From assembly GCA_963832895.1 (NCBI GenBank), contig CAWHVQ010000004.1, forward strand, positions 62,001-126,000: a stretch of DNA of 64,000 bases, given 5' to 3'. The stretch is from JAMXLO01 sp963832895. Its GTDB lineage: Bacteria > Pseudomonadota > Alphaproteobacteria > Acetobacterales > Acetobacteraceae. Below, in pieces: positions 17,783 to 26,956 of the stretch (positions within the stretch are counted from its first letter, which is position 1; every line of letters starts with the position of its first letter). The position numbers were made by a program, and so were the translations under genes. The notes beneath the pieces are model-generated. The model made no database searches. It worked only from the letters and a program-made list of their open reading frames with translations, and was not told the origin of the DNA.

Positions 17783-18640
17783 CTACGTGCCAGCCGGCAC
17801 AAACCGTTGTGCGTGGCGGCGGACCTGTTCGTTGTAGTTGGCGCGATAGCGGTCGCTAACCCGCTGATGCACCGCGAGCGCCGCGGCGTCGCGTTCGGCG
17901 GCAGGCGGGTCGATCAGGTCGAAGTGGCCGTAGGTGTCCTCGCCGCGCACCAGCATCGCGCAGCAGCGGACCGGCCCATCGACGCGGACGTGCGTGGGAA
18001 TGTAGTTCAGCCCAATGCCGACGCGGCGATGCGACGCGTTGTTCGGTGCCGAGCGATGCACTGCGAACTCGTGATGCAGCGAGAAGGAACCAGTGGGCAG
18101 CGCCATTGCCGTCGGGTTCGACTGGTCGAAGTTATCCATGATGGTCTGACCGGCGCGGTTGATGCTGTTCGCCAGACCGAGGGCGGCGTGATGGTGCTCG
18201 CGGGGCGCGCCACTGCTGGACAGGTGCTCCATGCACCCGGCCTCGCGGGTTGCGTCAGTCAGCGCGACCCAGGCGCAGACCTGCTCCCTCGGCTCCAGGC
18301 CGAAATAGGCGCCGTCCTGGTGCCAGGCGGCGTAGGTCGGCGAATGCGGTTCCTTGATGAAGAACGTGCTGGTCCAGACCAGGATGTTTGGGCCGATCAC
18401 GTCCTCGATGGCGTCGAGGATGCGAGGATGTCGGATCAGGTCGTTGAACCAGGGCGAGTGGGCGTACGCGTGGGAGCGCCATTTCACGTCTGCCTCCGCG
18501 ACAGGAGACCCGAGGTCGGACTCCAGCCGGTGCAGGCCGGCGAGGCAGGTCGCGACTTCGTCTTGCGTGAGCGCCGGGACAGGGAAGAAGAAGCCGTCGT
18601 AGTGGAATGAGTCCACCTGGGCCTTGGTCAGTGCTTTCAT
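17783..18640 (-). CDS. Phytanoyl-CoA dioxygenase (PhyH) family protein
   Basis: A 285-aa Fe(II)/2-oxoglutarate-dependent oxygenase. The iron-binding HxD sits in AAWHQDGAYFGL near residue 114, and the distal His in FAVHRSAPNNASHRRVG, which also supplies the Arg for 2-oxoglutarate. The protein is full length for the family. It is the first gene of an operon with two Gfo/Idh oxidoreductases, so it likely hydroxylates the same small molecule those enzymes process. PhyH proteins have very diverse substrates, so none is proposed. The gap to the divergent acyl-CoA-dehydrogenase-like gene is about 75 bp and must hold both promoters. Confidence 0.85.
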   Translation of the reverse strand: MKALTKAQVDSFHYDGFFFPVPALTQDEVATCLAGLHRLESDLGSPVAEADVKWRSHAYAHSPWFNDLIRHPRILDAIEDVIGPNILVWTSTFFIKEPHSPTYAAWHQDGAYFGLEPREQVCAWVALTDATREAGCMEHLSSSGAPREHHHAALGLANSINRAGQTIMDNFDQSNPTAMALPTGSFSLHHEFAVHRSAPNNASHRRVGIGLNYIPTHVRVDGPVRCCAMLVRGEDTYGHFDLIDPPAAERDAAALAVHQRVSDRYRANYNEQVRRHAQRFVPAGT

Positions 18641-18715
18641 AGGGCTCCTCCGTCGTCTGGTCAGAGCATCACGTTATCAGGGGACTGGCAACGGGACTGG
18701 AGGATGGAGGTGGTG

Positions 18716-19849
18716 ATGACGGGAACCGAGTTTCTTGCCGCGGCCCGGCGACTGGAGCCGATGGTCGCGGAACTGCGTGGCCAGTTCGACCAGGACCGTC
18801 ACCTGCCGCAGAGGTTGGTCGAGGAACTGCACGCCGCAGACCTGTTCCGCATGTGGCTGCCGCGCGCGATCGGTGGCGCCGAGTTGGCACCGTTGCCCTT
18901 CCTCGAGGTGATCGAGGAGTTGTCGCGCCAGGACGGCTCGGTGGGGTGGTGCACCGTAATTCCCGCGGGCTATGCCCGGCTGGCCGGCGCGCTGGAGGAG
19001 GCTGTCGCGCGCAAGATATTCGGGACCGGCATGGGCGTGTTGGTTGGCACATTGAACCCGACAGGCAAGGCCGTGGCCGCACCGGGCGGCTACCGGGTGA
19101 GCGGACGCTGGGGATACGGCAGCTTCATCGGCTACAGCGACTGGGTGTTGGGCAACTGCGTCACCGAGAACGGCAACTTCCGCCTGTGCCTGTTCCCACG
19201 CGCCGAAGTGGAGGTGTTCGATGTCTGGCATGTCGGAGGGCTGCGCGCCACCGGCAGCAATGACTACCAGGTGACGGACCTGCTCGTACCGGAACAGCAC
19301 ACGATTCCGCTGGTGGATTTCCAACCGCCGCCCCGCCGGGCGGGGCCGCTCTATTCAGTGCCGATGACCAGCACCTTCGTCAGTTGCGTTGCCATGGTCA
19401 CGCTTGGCATCGCGCGGGCCGCGATCGACTCGCTGGTGGAGATCGGCGCGGAGAAGAAGACTGCCGGCCAGCCGACGGTGTTGCGCGACAAGCCGCTGGC
19501 GCAGGCCGACCTCGCACGCGCCGAGGCGCAGTTGCGGTCCGGGCGGGCGTATCTGTTCAGCGAACTGGGGAAGATGTGGGAAGACACCGTGGCGGACCGT
19601 CCGATCACGCTACGCGCGCGGGCGGCGGTGAAGCTCGCTGCGTGTCATGCGGCGCAGTGCGCGATCCAGGCGGTGGATCTGGCCTATCAGTCGGCGGGTG
19701 GCGTGTCGGTGTTTCAGGGCAGCCGGCTGGAGCGATGCTTTCGCGACGTCCATGTCGCCGGGCAGCATGTCGCGCTGAGCATGCAGGCGAGCCTCGAGCC
19801 GGTGGGGCGTGTGCTGTTCGGTCTGCCGCCGGGTGCCGCGCGGTTCTGA
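18716..19849 (+). CDS. Acyl-CoA dehydrogenase-fold flavoprotein (HsaA/DszC-type)
   Basis: A 377-aa enzyme with the acyl-CoA dehydrogenase fold: N-terminal helical domain, a middle beta domain (GYRVSGRWGYGSFIGYSDWVLG), and a C-terminal four-helix bundle. The catalytic Glu of true acyl-CoA dehydrogenases is not evident. The sequence more resembles the flavin-dependent monooxygenase subgroup (HsaA, DszC), which needs a separate flavin reductase; none is seen nearby. The ATG at 18716 has GGAGG with 5 nt spacing and is preferred over the ATG at 18704. It is divergent from the PhyH operon and convergent with an MFS carrier. Confidence 0.78.
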   Translation: MTGTEFLAAARRLEPMVAELRGQFDQDRHLPQRLVEELHAADLFRMWLPRAIGGAELAPLPFLEVIEELSRQDGSVGWCTVIPAGYARLAGALEEAVARKIFGTGMGVLVGTLNPTGKAVAAPGGYRVSGRWGYGSFIGYSDWVLGNCVTENGNFRLCLFPRAEVEVFDVWHVGGLRATGSNDYQVTDLLVPEQHTIPLVDFQPPPRRAGPLYSVPMTSTFVSCVAMVTLGIARAAIDSLVEIGAEKKTAGQPTVLRDKPLAQADLARAEAQLRSGRAYLFSELGKMWEDTVADRPITLRARAAVKLAACHAAQCAIQAVDLAYQSAGGVSVFQGSRLERCFRDVHVAGQHVALSMQASLEPVGRVLFGLPPGAARF

Positions 19850-19865
19850 GCTTACGGCGTCTCCG

Positions 19866-21143
19866 TCACGCCACGGTCAGGTCTGCGACCATCTGCTTGC
19901 CCCGGGTCTCCGGGCCGCACAGCAGGGCAGCGATGAAGCTAACCAGGCCCACCAAGGTGCCAATGAGCATCGGAACGGCGAAACCCATGTGCCATGTGGT
20001 GGCGGCATAGGCCATGATGGGTCCCATCAGGCCGCCGAAGATGGCGCCCTGGTGATAGCAGAAGCCGCTCGCCGTCGCGCGCACTTCGGTCGGGAAGCGC
20101 TCGGTCATGTAGCTCGCGTTCTGGCCGTAGATACCGCCGGCGCCGAAGCATCCCTGCAGGGCGAAGAAGATCACGATCATGGTGTAGTCGTTGGTTAGCA
20201 AGTAAAGCGGCGTGACCGGAATCGCGAGAATCGCGGGGAGGATCATCGCCCAGCGGCGTCCAAGCACGTCAGCCACGCGGCCCCAACAACAGCACGAAAT
20301 GAAGAACAGCAGGTTCTGCAGCATGATAGGTAGCGCGACCAGGGCGGGGCTGAGACCCAGGTCCTTCTGCAAATGTGTCGCGAACAATGTGCCGATCGAA
20401 TACCCGACGACAAAGCTGCTCGCCATCCACCAGCACGCCGTCAGCGTGTTGCCAAGCAGGTCACCCTTGAAGATCGTCAACAGCGGCAGGCGCACCTCGC
20501 GCTTTTGCGCCCGTTGCAGGCGGCGGTTCTCGAGCCAGATCGCCGGCTCGTTGACGAACTTTCGCACGTAGATGATGGCGAGCGCCGGAATGACGCCGAT
20601 CCACAGCAGGCCGCGCCAGCCAATGTAATTGTACAGCAGACCATAGGCGGCGGCCGAAAGCAGCCCGCCCAGGCCCCATGAACCCTGCATCGCGCCCGCC
20701 ATGAAGCCGCGTGAGCGGATCGGCCAGGATTCCATCGCGAGCGAGGCTCCCACCGGCCACTCCGCGCCCATACCAATGCCGAGCATTGCGCGGAAGAAGA
20801 ACAGGAAGGCGAAACTGGGCGAGAAGCCGGCGATGAAATTGCAGACGGAGAACCAGGCGATCGAGATCATCAGTGGCTTCTTGCGGCCGATGCGATCGGC
20901 GAGCCACCCGGAGCCGGTTGCGCCGATCAGACGCAACCATAACGTCAAAGTAAAGACAGCAGTCACCGCGGTGAGCGGGACATGGAATTCCTGCGATATC
21001 GGCAGCATGATGAAGACGAAGATCGTGAAATCGAAGGAGTCGAGCGTCCACCCGAGCCATGCCGCAATCCAGGCATGCCACTGTTCTCTGGTGGGTTCCC
21101 GCCACCACGCAATCTGCCCGCCGTCATGAACCGATGTCGCCAT
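19866..21143 (-). CDS. MFS transporter (organic acid:H+ symporter-like)
   Basis: A 425-aa twelve-helix major facilitator protein. The motif between helices 2 and 3 reads GWLADRIGRKKPLM, typical of the family, and the GWTLDSFDFTIFVF opening resembles aromatic-acid and sialate symporters (AAHS group). Such carriers bring organic anions in with protons. It is convergent with the acyl-CoA-dehydrogenase-like gene, with a 16-bp gap, and may supply the substrate of the nearby oxidoreductases; that is inference. The region upstream, to the bfd gene, has no gene I can support. Confidence 0.85.
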   Translation of the reverse strand: MATSVHDGGQIAWWREPTREQWHAWIAAWLGWTLDSFDFTIFVFIMLPISQEFHVPLTAVTAVFTLTLWLRLIGATGSGWLADRIGRKKPLMISIAWFSVCNFIAGFSPSFAFLFFFRAMLGIGMGAEWPVGASLAMESWPIRSRGFMAGAMQGSWGLGGLLSAAAYGLLYNYIGWRGLLWIGVIPALAIIYVRKFVNEPAIWLENRRLQRAQKREVRLPLLTIFKGDLLGNTLTACWWMASSFVVGYSIGTLFATHLQKDLGLSPALVALPIMLQNLLFFISCCCWGRVADVLGRRWAMILPAILAIPVTPLYLLTNDYTMIVIFFALQGCFGAGGIYGQNASYMTERFPTEVRATASGFCYHQGAIFGGLMGPIMAYAATTWHMGFAVPMLIGTLVGLVSFIAALLCGPETRGKQMVADLTVA

Positions 21144-21731
21144 GGCTCAAGCCTCCCAGGGTCAGCGCGTCCCTTCGAGCGGGGACATCCAGTCAACATA
21201 CATGGGCGATGATCGAACTCTTGTTCACGTTTCGCGGCGAAGTGTGAATCGCCGACCGATGTCCGGGAATCGCCTGACAGATTCCGACGCATTGCGGGAG
21301 TGAGAACGTATACACCGTGATGGCGTCAGGCGCTGTGGCAACGGCCACGGGTCTCGCGCAACCGGCCAAATGCCGAGATACACCGGTCAGGCTATCAAGT
21401 GCGGCAACCAAGGCGTCCGTGCCCAGGTCTTACCGAAAGGATCAGCCAGGCGGTCAAGCTCGCGCACGGTGAAACGGGTAGCGAAGGGGATAGCGCCACG
21501 GGCGCCGGGGCCCGTTCAGTCCGGGAGCGCGGTTAGACCAGGATTTGGCTGAAGCCCACCCCGAACAAAGTAAGAACCTGCGGGGGATACCGCGGCCCCA
21601 ATGGCGAGGGTGTTTCCAAACGCACAATTCCAGGGAGGAGGGTTGCGAATAAGTCGCATCTTCAGCAGGGCAGGATGGGCTACCTGTCGGTCGGCGGTTG
21701 GAATTCCCGCCGTAGCGAGGACTCGATCGGC
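21144..21731. other. Long intergenic region between MFS and bfd genes
   Basis: About 590 bp with no convincing gene on either strand. Open frames here are short and show no motif. It must contain the promoter of the MFS gene to the left and of bfd-bfr to the right. An iron-responsive operator would be expected upstream of bfd, but I cannot point to a specific box. The reading on both strands between 21370 and 21600 may be decayed coding sequence; I could not identify it. Confidence 0.5.
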
Positions 21732-21926
21732 ATGTATGTCTGCCTCTGCAACGCGCTGACCGACCGCCAGGTGAAGCAGGCCGCCGCGAGCGCGGGCACC
21801 ACGAAGCCGAGCAGCGTCTACGCCGCCTGTGGCTGCCGCGCTCAATGCGGCCAATGCGTCAAGGCGCTGCTGGCCCTCGTGCGCGGCACGGATTCCGCGA
21901 TGCCGGAGCCACAGGGCGCAGACTGA
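21732..21926 (+). CDS. bfd: Bacterioferritin-associated ferredoxin
   Basis: A 64-aa [2Fe-2S] protein that docks on bacterioferritin and passes electrons to its heme to release stored iron. The cluster ligands are C4 and C6 (CLC) and C39 and C42 (CGQC); C33 and C35 are extra cysteines next to the second pair. The start at 21732 gives the usual Bfd N-terminus MYVCLCNALTD; an in-frame ATG 57 bp upstream would add an untypical extension. bfr follows 67 bp downstream, the normal partner arrangement. Confidence 0.88.
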   Translation: MYVCLCNALTDRQVKQAAASAGTTKPSSVYAACGCRAQCGQCVKALLALVRGTDSAMPEPQGAD

Positions 21927-21993
21927 TCGCCGCTTCGCTTGCCAGCGACCCTCTTGAGGCAGGAAGGTTGCCGCGAGCCAAGCGGAGGAAGCC

Positions 21994-22482
21994 ATGCTGC
22001 GTGATCCAAAGGTGATCGAACACCTCAATACTCAACTCACCAACGAGCTCACCGCCATCAACCAGTACTTCCTGCATGCGCGCACCCTGCAGCATTGGGG
22101 TGTGACGAAGCTCGGCAAGCATGAATATGACGAGTCCATCGGCGAGATGAAGGATGCGGACGAACTGATCAACCGCATCCTGTTCCTCGGTGGGCTGCCG
22201 AACGTGCAGCGGCTCAACTCGATCGGCGTCGGTGAAGACGTGGAGCAGATCCTGCAGGCCGACCTGGCGCTGGAGGAAAAGGCGCTGGGCGATCTGCGCG
22301 AAGGCATCGCGTATTGCGAGGGTGTGCGCGATTTTGTCTCCCGCGATCTGCTGCTGCGGATACTGGGGCGCGAAGAGGAGCACGTCGACTTCCTCGAGCG
22401 GCAGTTTGATTTGATCAAGCAGATCGGCATCGAACGTTACGTGATGCTCAATGCCGCGCCTGCACCGGAGCAGGACGGCTAG
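21994..22482 (+). CDS. bfr: Bacterioferritin
   Basis: A 162-aa 24-mer ferritin that stores iron and binds heme between subunit pairs. The heme ligand M52 is present. Counting against E. coli Bfr, the ferroxidase ligands E18, E51, E94, E127 and H130 are conserved, but the position equivalent to H54 is aspartate (codon GAT in GEMKDADEL). That changes one ligand of the di-iron site. GGAGGA lies a few bases upstream of the ATG. It is paired with bfd, which supplies electrons for iron release. Confidence 0.93.
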   Translation: MLRDPKVIEHLNTQLTNELTAINQYFLHARTLQHWGVTKLGKHEYDESIGEMKDADELINRILFLGGLPNVQRLNSIGVGEDVEQILQADLALEEKALGDLREGIAYCEGVRDFVSRDLLLRILGREEEHVDFLERQFDLIKQIGIERYVMLNAAPAPEQDG

Positions 22483-22495
22483 CTCAATTCGCGGA

Positions 22496-22526
22496 ATGAC
22501 AACGGCGGGATAACTCTCGCTATAAT
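22496..22526 (+). promoter_or_regulatory. Putative sigma-70 promoter for the VOC protein gene
   Basis: ATGACA at 22496-22501 (one mismatch to the -35 consensus) and a perfect TATAAT at 22521-22526, spaced 19 nt. The spacing is slightly long, but the A/T-rich -10 stands out in high-GC surroundings. The distance to the GTG at 22616 leaves a leader of about 80 nt. Confidence 0.45.
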
Positions 22527-22615
22527 AATAGTGGATGGTCGCCGGCGCCCAATATCTCGACGGTGTCTTCGGGTCCACATTGTCGAGATGCAATCACACT
22601 CCCAGGAGGAACTGC

Positions 22616-23026
22616 GTGAAGCTCAAGCTCCACCACCTGAACCTGTGCTCGAAGGATGTTGCGGGCATGGAGGAATTTTACCGCTCGGTTCTGGACCTGG
22701 CGCCCGAGCCATCACTGAACGGCGCGCGCGACACGACGCAGGGCTACGCCGCGCCGGTCGCCTTCGTGACCGACGGGCAAACGCAGGTGCATCTGGCCAC
22801 CAAGGACCTCGGCGTGGGCTTCCGCACCGACCACGTCGTCAATCCCCTGGAGCGCGGCCACATCGCGTTCCGCACCGATGATATCGCCGCGTTCAAGAAG
22901 CGGCTCGAGGAGAAGGGCATCTCGTATTCGGATTACGGCCAGTGGGCGATGAGCGGCTGGCACCAGATCTTCTTCTACGATCCCGAGGGCAATGTCATCG
23001 AGGTCCACCAGGACATGAATGCGTAG
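22616..23026 (+). CDS. VOC-family (glyoxalase-fold) metalloenzyme
   Basis: A 136-aa vicinal-oxygen-chelate protein with two beta-alpha-beta-beta-beta modules. Likely metal ligands are His in KLHHLNL at the N-terminus, His in RGHIAFRTDD, and Glu in GNVIEVHQD at the end. The family includes glyoxalases, extradiol dioxygenases and fosfomycin-type transferases, so the reaction is open. The start is GTG at 22616 with AGGAGGA 5 nt upstream, an exceptionally good ribosome binding site. A longer frame upstream has no such signal. It stands alone behind a strong-looking promoter. Confidence 0.83.
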   Translation: MKLKLHHLNLCSKDVAGMEEFYRSVLDLAPEPSLNGARDTTQGYAAPVAFVTDGQTQVHLATKDLGVGFRTDHVVNPLERGHIAFRTDDIAAFKKRLEEKGISYSDYGQWAMSGWHQIFFYDPEGNVIEVHQDMNA

Positions 23027-23055
23027 CCGATCATCGGCGAAGCCCTCGGGCGGCG

Positions 23056-24660
23056 CTACCTGTCGAGCCAGATCGTGGCGAGGTCCTGGTTCACGTAGTG
23101 GCTCGGGCCGATTTTCCAACCGTGCATGTAGGACCGCTCGGGCAACATGCGGTTCCACCACAGCATCGGCCACTCATAGGCCATCGTGTCGATCACCCGC
23201 GTCTCGTAGGCCCGCATCAGCAGGCGCTGCTTCGCGGGGTCGGTTTCGTGGTACATCTTTTCGTAGATGTCGATCACGTCCTGGTCGTCATAGCCGCCGT
23301 AGTTCTCCACGAAGGCTTTCTTTGGCAGGTATTTCTGCGTGTCCATTACGGGGTTGACCACGCCGTTGCAGTTGGCCTCCACCACGACGTCGAAGTTGCC
23401 GGTGCGCATCGCCTCGAACCAGGGGCCGGTCGGCACCACCTTCTGCGTGACCTTGACGCCGATCTTGCTCCATTCATCGACGATCCAGGTGCCGACGTAT
23501 TTGTATGGCTGATCGACATTGCGGTTCAGCATCTCGAAGCTGAGGTTGTCCTGCCCTGCCTCGTGCAACAACCGTTTGGCCTCGGCGCGCGACTTGTCGA
23601 TGTCGGGCCAGAAGCCTGCCATCTGCTGCAGTTCGTCCTTTGTTGCCGCGAGCGGTGAGCCGGGGAAGACGATGCCGCCGACGGTGTGCACGTCGGCGAT
23701 CTTCGACAGCGCCGGGGCGCCATGCCATTGGTCGATCGCCAGCAGCAGCGCCTTGCGCACCCGCACGTCGTCGAACGGTTTCTTCTTCGAATTCGGCGTG
23801 ATCAGGTTGCCGCAGTTCCAGTCGCTGGTCTGAATGGTGATCTTGTCGCCGAGTTCCTTCCTGAGCTGATCGATTGCGGAGGGTGGCAGGCCGCGGAACT
23901 CGGTGGTCGCGCGATCGGCGCGGATCGCCTCGGTGCGCACCACCTGCTTGTCGGCAAAAATGGCGACGAAGCCGTCGAGATAGGGCAGGCCCTTGTGATA
24001 GTAGTCGGGATTGCGTTCGCCCTTGATCGACTGGCCGAGATCATAGGCCACGAACCGGAACGGCCCGCTGCCCATGATGTTCCGCATGTACCAGTTCGGG
24101 TCCTTGTCGAGGATGTCCTTCTTGTAGACGTAGGCATACGGATCGGCCAGCGCGGGCAGGAACGTGAGCGTGGCGAACTTCAGGTGGAATACCACGGTGC
24201 CTGCGTCAGGCGCCGAGATCGTGTCGATCATCTGGTACCAGTTGGCGCGCGCGCTGTTGTAGCCGGGCGGCGGGTGGACGATGTGATTCCAGCTTGCCGC
24301 CACGTCGGCCGCGGTGAGGGGCGAACCGTCATGCCACTTCACGCCTTCGCGGATCTTGAAGGTGTAGGTGGTGCCGTTGTCGGTCGGCGTCGGCATCTCC
24401 GTGCAGAGGTCGCAGACGAATTTTGTCACGTCCTCCGGATGCTCGGAATCGAGCCGGATCAGCACACTGTAGAATGGCGCTGTCGCGTGGACGGTGGCGT
24501 AGGTGGTCTCGCGGTGACCGTCGAAACTGGGCGGGGCGTCCGCCGGGATCATGTAGGTCAGTGTGCCGCCGCGCTTCGGCGTTTCATCAGCCGACGCCGG
24601 CACGATGGCAACGAACGCGGCGACCATGGCGAATGCCGCCGCCTGTAGACCTGAACGCAT
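23056..24660 (-). CDS. ABC transporter substrate-binding protein, family 5
   Basis: A 534-aa periplasmic binding protein with a signal peptide (AAFAMVAAFVAIVPASADE). Family 5 features include the early GGTLTYMIPADAPPSFD, the YTFKIREGVKWHDGSPLTA block, and the RKALLLAID motif. Family 5 proteins bind oligopeptides, dipeptides, nickel chelates or sugars. No permease or ATPase gene of this class lies in the window, so it is an orphan that must use components encoded elsewhere. The gene is convergent with the VOC gene, with a 29-bp gap. Confidence 0.88.
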   Translation of the reverse strand: MRSGLQAAAFAMVAAFVAIVPASADETPKRGGTLTYMIPADAPPSFDGHRETTYATVHATAPFYSVLIRLDSEHPEDVTKFVCDLCTEMPTPTDNGTTYTFKIREGVKWHDGSPLTAADVAASWNHIVHPPPGYNSARANWYQMIDTISAPDAGTVVFHLKFATLTFLPALADPYAYVYKKDILDKDPNWYMRNIMGSGPFRFVAYDLGQSIKGERNPDYYHKGLPYLDGFVAIFADKQVVRTEAIRADRATTEFRGLPPSAIDQLRKELGDKITIQTSDWNCGNLITPNSKKKPFDDVRVRKALLLAIDQWHGAPALSKIADVHTVGGIVFPGSPLAATKDELQQMAGFWPDIDKSRAEAKRLLHEAGQDNLSFEMLNRNVDQPYKYVGTWIVDEWSKIGVKVTQKVVPTGPWFEAMRTGNFDVVVEANCNGVVNPVMDTQKYLPKKAFVENYGGYDDQDVIDIYEKMYHETDPAKQRLLMRAYETRVIDTMAYEWPMLWWNRMLPERSYMHGWKIGPSHYVNQDLATIWLDR

Positions 24661-24767
24661 ATACTGCTCCCGCCCGCATTATTGATTATTGGCAAGCCCC
24701 CACAGGGCCTGCCATTGGTTGCGAATTCAGTATGTAGCGTAGCCCTGGGCGCGTCCAGAGGGGGGTG

Positions 24768-25758
24768 TCAGCTAATTCCGGCTGTCAGCTTCTTCAGATC
24801 GGCGTGTGGCCGCGCGCCGTAGTGACTGATGACTTCGGCCGCGGCGATCGAAGCAAGTCTGCCGCACACCGGCAGCGGCTTGCCGGAGGTGAGGCCGGCC
24901 AGGAACCCCGCTGCATAGGCATCGCCGGCTCCGGTTGTATCAACCACCTGTGTCGGTTCGGCGGCGATCTCGACTGTCTCGGCGCCGCGCAGGATCACAC
25001 TGCCGGCTTCACTGCGCGTCAGGGCTGTGAGCGCCACATCGGCGCGGGCGCGTTCAGCCGCAGCCTCGAAGGTGTTCTCCTCATACAGGCTGGTGATCTC
25101 CGCCTCGTTGGCGAACAGGATATCGACGTTCTGCTTCACCAATTCCCGGAACGCCACGCGGTGGCGATCGACGCAGAACGCGTCTGACAGGGACAGTGCA
25201 ACCTGCTGTCCCGCTGCGTGGGCTGCCGCCGCGGCACGAAGGAACGCGCGCTGCGCGGCAGGTGGATCGAACAGGTAACCCTCGAGGTAGGTCACGGCCG
25301 CATCCGCCACGAGGGCCTCGGCCACATCGGTCTCGTCGAAGCTGACGCAGGCGCCGAGATAGGTGTGCATCGTGACGCTGTCCATCCGGGGTGACCACGA
25401 TCAGGCACCGGGCGGTGGAGGCGGCGCCGAGCAGCGAGGTCGAGGGGAAGTGCACGCCAATCGCCGTCATGTCGTGGCGAAACACGGTACCCAACTGATC
25501 GTCGGCCACTTTGCCGAGATAGGCGACACGCGAGCCGAGTGCCGCGGCCACCGCGCAGGTATTGGCGGCCGAGCCGCCGCTGCTTTCCTGGCCTGGCGGC
25601 ATCGCGGCATACAGGGCGCCGGCGGCGTTGGCATCGATCAGGGTCATCGAGCCTTTGCGCATGTCGTGGCGCGAGAGGAACGTGTCGTCGGCGCTTGCCA
25701 CCACATCGACGATGGCGTTGCCGATGCCCAGGATGTCGAAACGGGTTGTCATCATCAT
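24768..25758 (-). pseudogene. PfkB-family adenosine kinase-like gene, one-base frameshift
   Basis: Removing one base near 25374 restores a 329-aa ribokinase-fold protein, the normal length of bacterial adenosine kinases. The first part has FDILGIGNAIVDVV and SSGGSAANTCAVAAALG; the second has TYLGACVSF, the FANEAEI block and the catalytic DTTGAGDAYAAGF. The expected junction is ...DGQR-T-M-H-TYLGAC; the observed reading departs at DGQRH. Everything else is intact, so this is either a very recent mutation or a base-calling error. If functional, it would phosphorylate adenosine or a related ribonucleoside or sugar. It lies 22 bp after the enolase-superfamily gene in the same direction. Confidence 0.85.
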
Positions 25759-25780
25759 ATCCGTTCAATTGTCATTGCGG

Positions 25781-26956
25781 TCAGCTACGTGGCGGGTGCG
25801 CCCGCACGGCGGCTTCGTTGACCTCGACACCCCAGCCAGGTCCTTTCGGGATGATCAGTTCGCCGTTCTCGATCGCCGGCGCGTTGAGGAACAGCTCGTC
25901 GCGCCACGACACACTGTCGATGTCGATCTCCATCACGCGGAAGTTGGGCACCACGGCACAGAAATGCGCGCTGATCGCGGAGCAGAGATGGCCATAGTAG
26001 TTGTGCGGTGCGCAGTTCACCTCGTAGGCCTCGGCCATCGAGGCGACCTTGATCAACTCCAGGAAGCCGTTCCAGATGACGTCGATGATCGCCACGTCGG
26101 TCGCGTAGGCATCGAAGAACGGACGGAAGGCCCGCCGGCCGCATACCGATTCCAAGGATGCGATCGGACATGGCGCGGCGCGGCGGATCAGCGCGAGCGA
26201 CTGCGGATCCCAGGTGTCGATCTCGAGCCATGTCATATCGAATGGTGCCACCGCCTTGGCGATCTGCAGGTAGCCCTCGGTCTTGAAGTGGTAGTTGACG
26301 TCGAGATGCAGGCCCATCTCCGGCCCGGCGCCGGCGCGGAATGCACCGAGCAGATCGCGCACCGACTGCAGCGTCTTGCGATCGACGTTCAGTTCGGGCC
26401 AGCCGGGCGAGCGGCCGAAGCCAGGGCCGAAGTTGGTGAGCTTCTCGCCGTCGAATGGCAGAATGTTGGTCTTCAGTGCCTTGAAGCCGCGCTTCTTCAC
26501 CTCGGCGCCAAGTGCGGCGATGTCGTCGTAGGTGCGAAGCGGCTTCGCGCCGACCAACTCATGGTTGCGCACACGGTAGGAGCCGCAATGCGACCAGTAG
26601 ACCGGGATGCGCTCGCGCACCGGCCCGCCGAACAGTTCATAGACCGGCACGCCCAGCGCCTTGCCCTTGATGTCGAGCAGCGCATTCTCGATCGCGGCGA
26701 TGGCGCGCGAATTGATCCCGCCGGGTGCCTGCACCTGACGCACCCACAGCATTGAGGCGATCTGCTGCACCGGTCGTGGGTCGAGCCCGATGAGTGGCTC
26801 GGCCAGGCCGCGGATCACCCCGGTCAGGCCGCGGCTGCCGTCGGCCTCGGTGTATTCCGACCAGCCGACCAGTCCGTCATCGGTGGTGAGCTTGAGGAAT
26901 GAGAAGGTGCGCCAACCGGCGTCGCAGTGCAGGTCCTCGATCTTGGCGAGTTTCAT
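25781..26956 (-). CDS. Enolase-superfamily (mandelate racemase/MLE type) enzyme
   Basis: A 391-aa enzyme with the capping domain and (beta/alpha)8 barrel of the mandelate racemase group. Likely Mg ligands are Asp in LDVNYHF, Glu in TWLEIDTWD, and Glu in IASLESVCG. A His in CAPHNYYGHL would be the C-terminal barrel base. The K-x-K motif expected on the second strand reads LKTN, so one lysine is replaced, which argues against a simple racemase and for a sugar-acid dehydratase-type reaction. It overlaps the aldo/keto reductase gene upstream by 4 bp, and the kinase-like gene follows, forming a probable sugar or sugar-acid catabolic operon. Confidence 0.85.
   Translation of the reverse strand: MKLAKIEDLHCDAGWRTFSFLKLTTDDGLVGWSEYTEADGSRGLTGVIRGLAEPLIGLDPRPVQQIASMLWVRQVQAPGGINSRAIAAIENALLDIKGKALGVPVYELFGGPVRERIPVYWSHCGSYRVRNHELVGAKPLRTYDDIAALGAEVKKRGFKALKTNILPFDGEKLTNFGPGFGRSPGWPELNVDRKTLQSVRDLLGAFRAGAGPEMGLHLDVNYHFKTEGYLQIAKAVAPFDMTWLEIDTWDPQSLALIRRAAPCPIASLESVCGRRAFRPFFDAYATDVAIIDVIWNGFLELIKVASMAEAYEVNCAPHNYYGHLCSAISAHFCAVVPNFRVMEIDIDSVSWRDELFLNAPAIENGELIIPKGPGWGVEVNEAAVRAHPPRS

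Noticed and set aside
25368..25380. Counting the kinase frameshift as a fifth GTAC case
   Set aside because: The parent codon could be CGT (which would give GTAC) or CGC (which would not). CGC is at least as likely in this genome, so the site is left out of the GTAC group.
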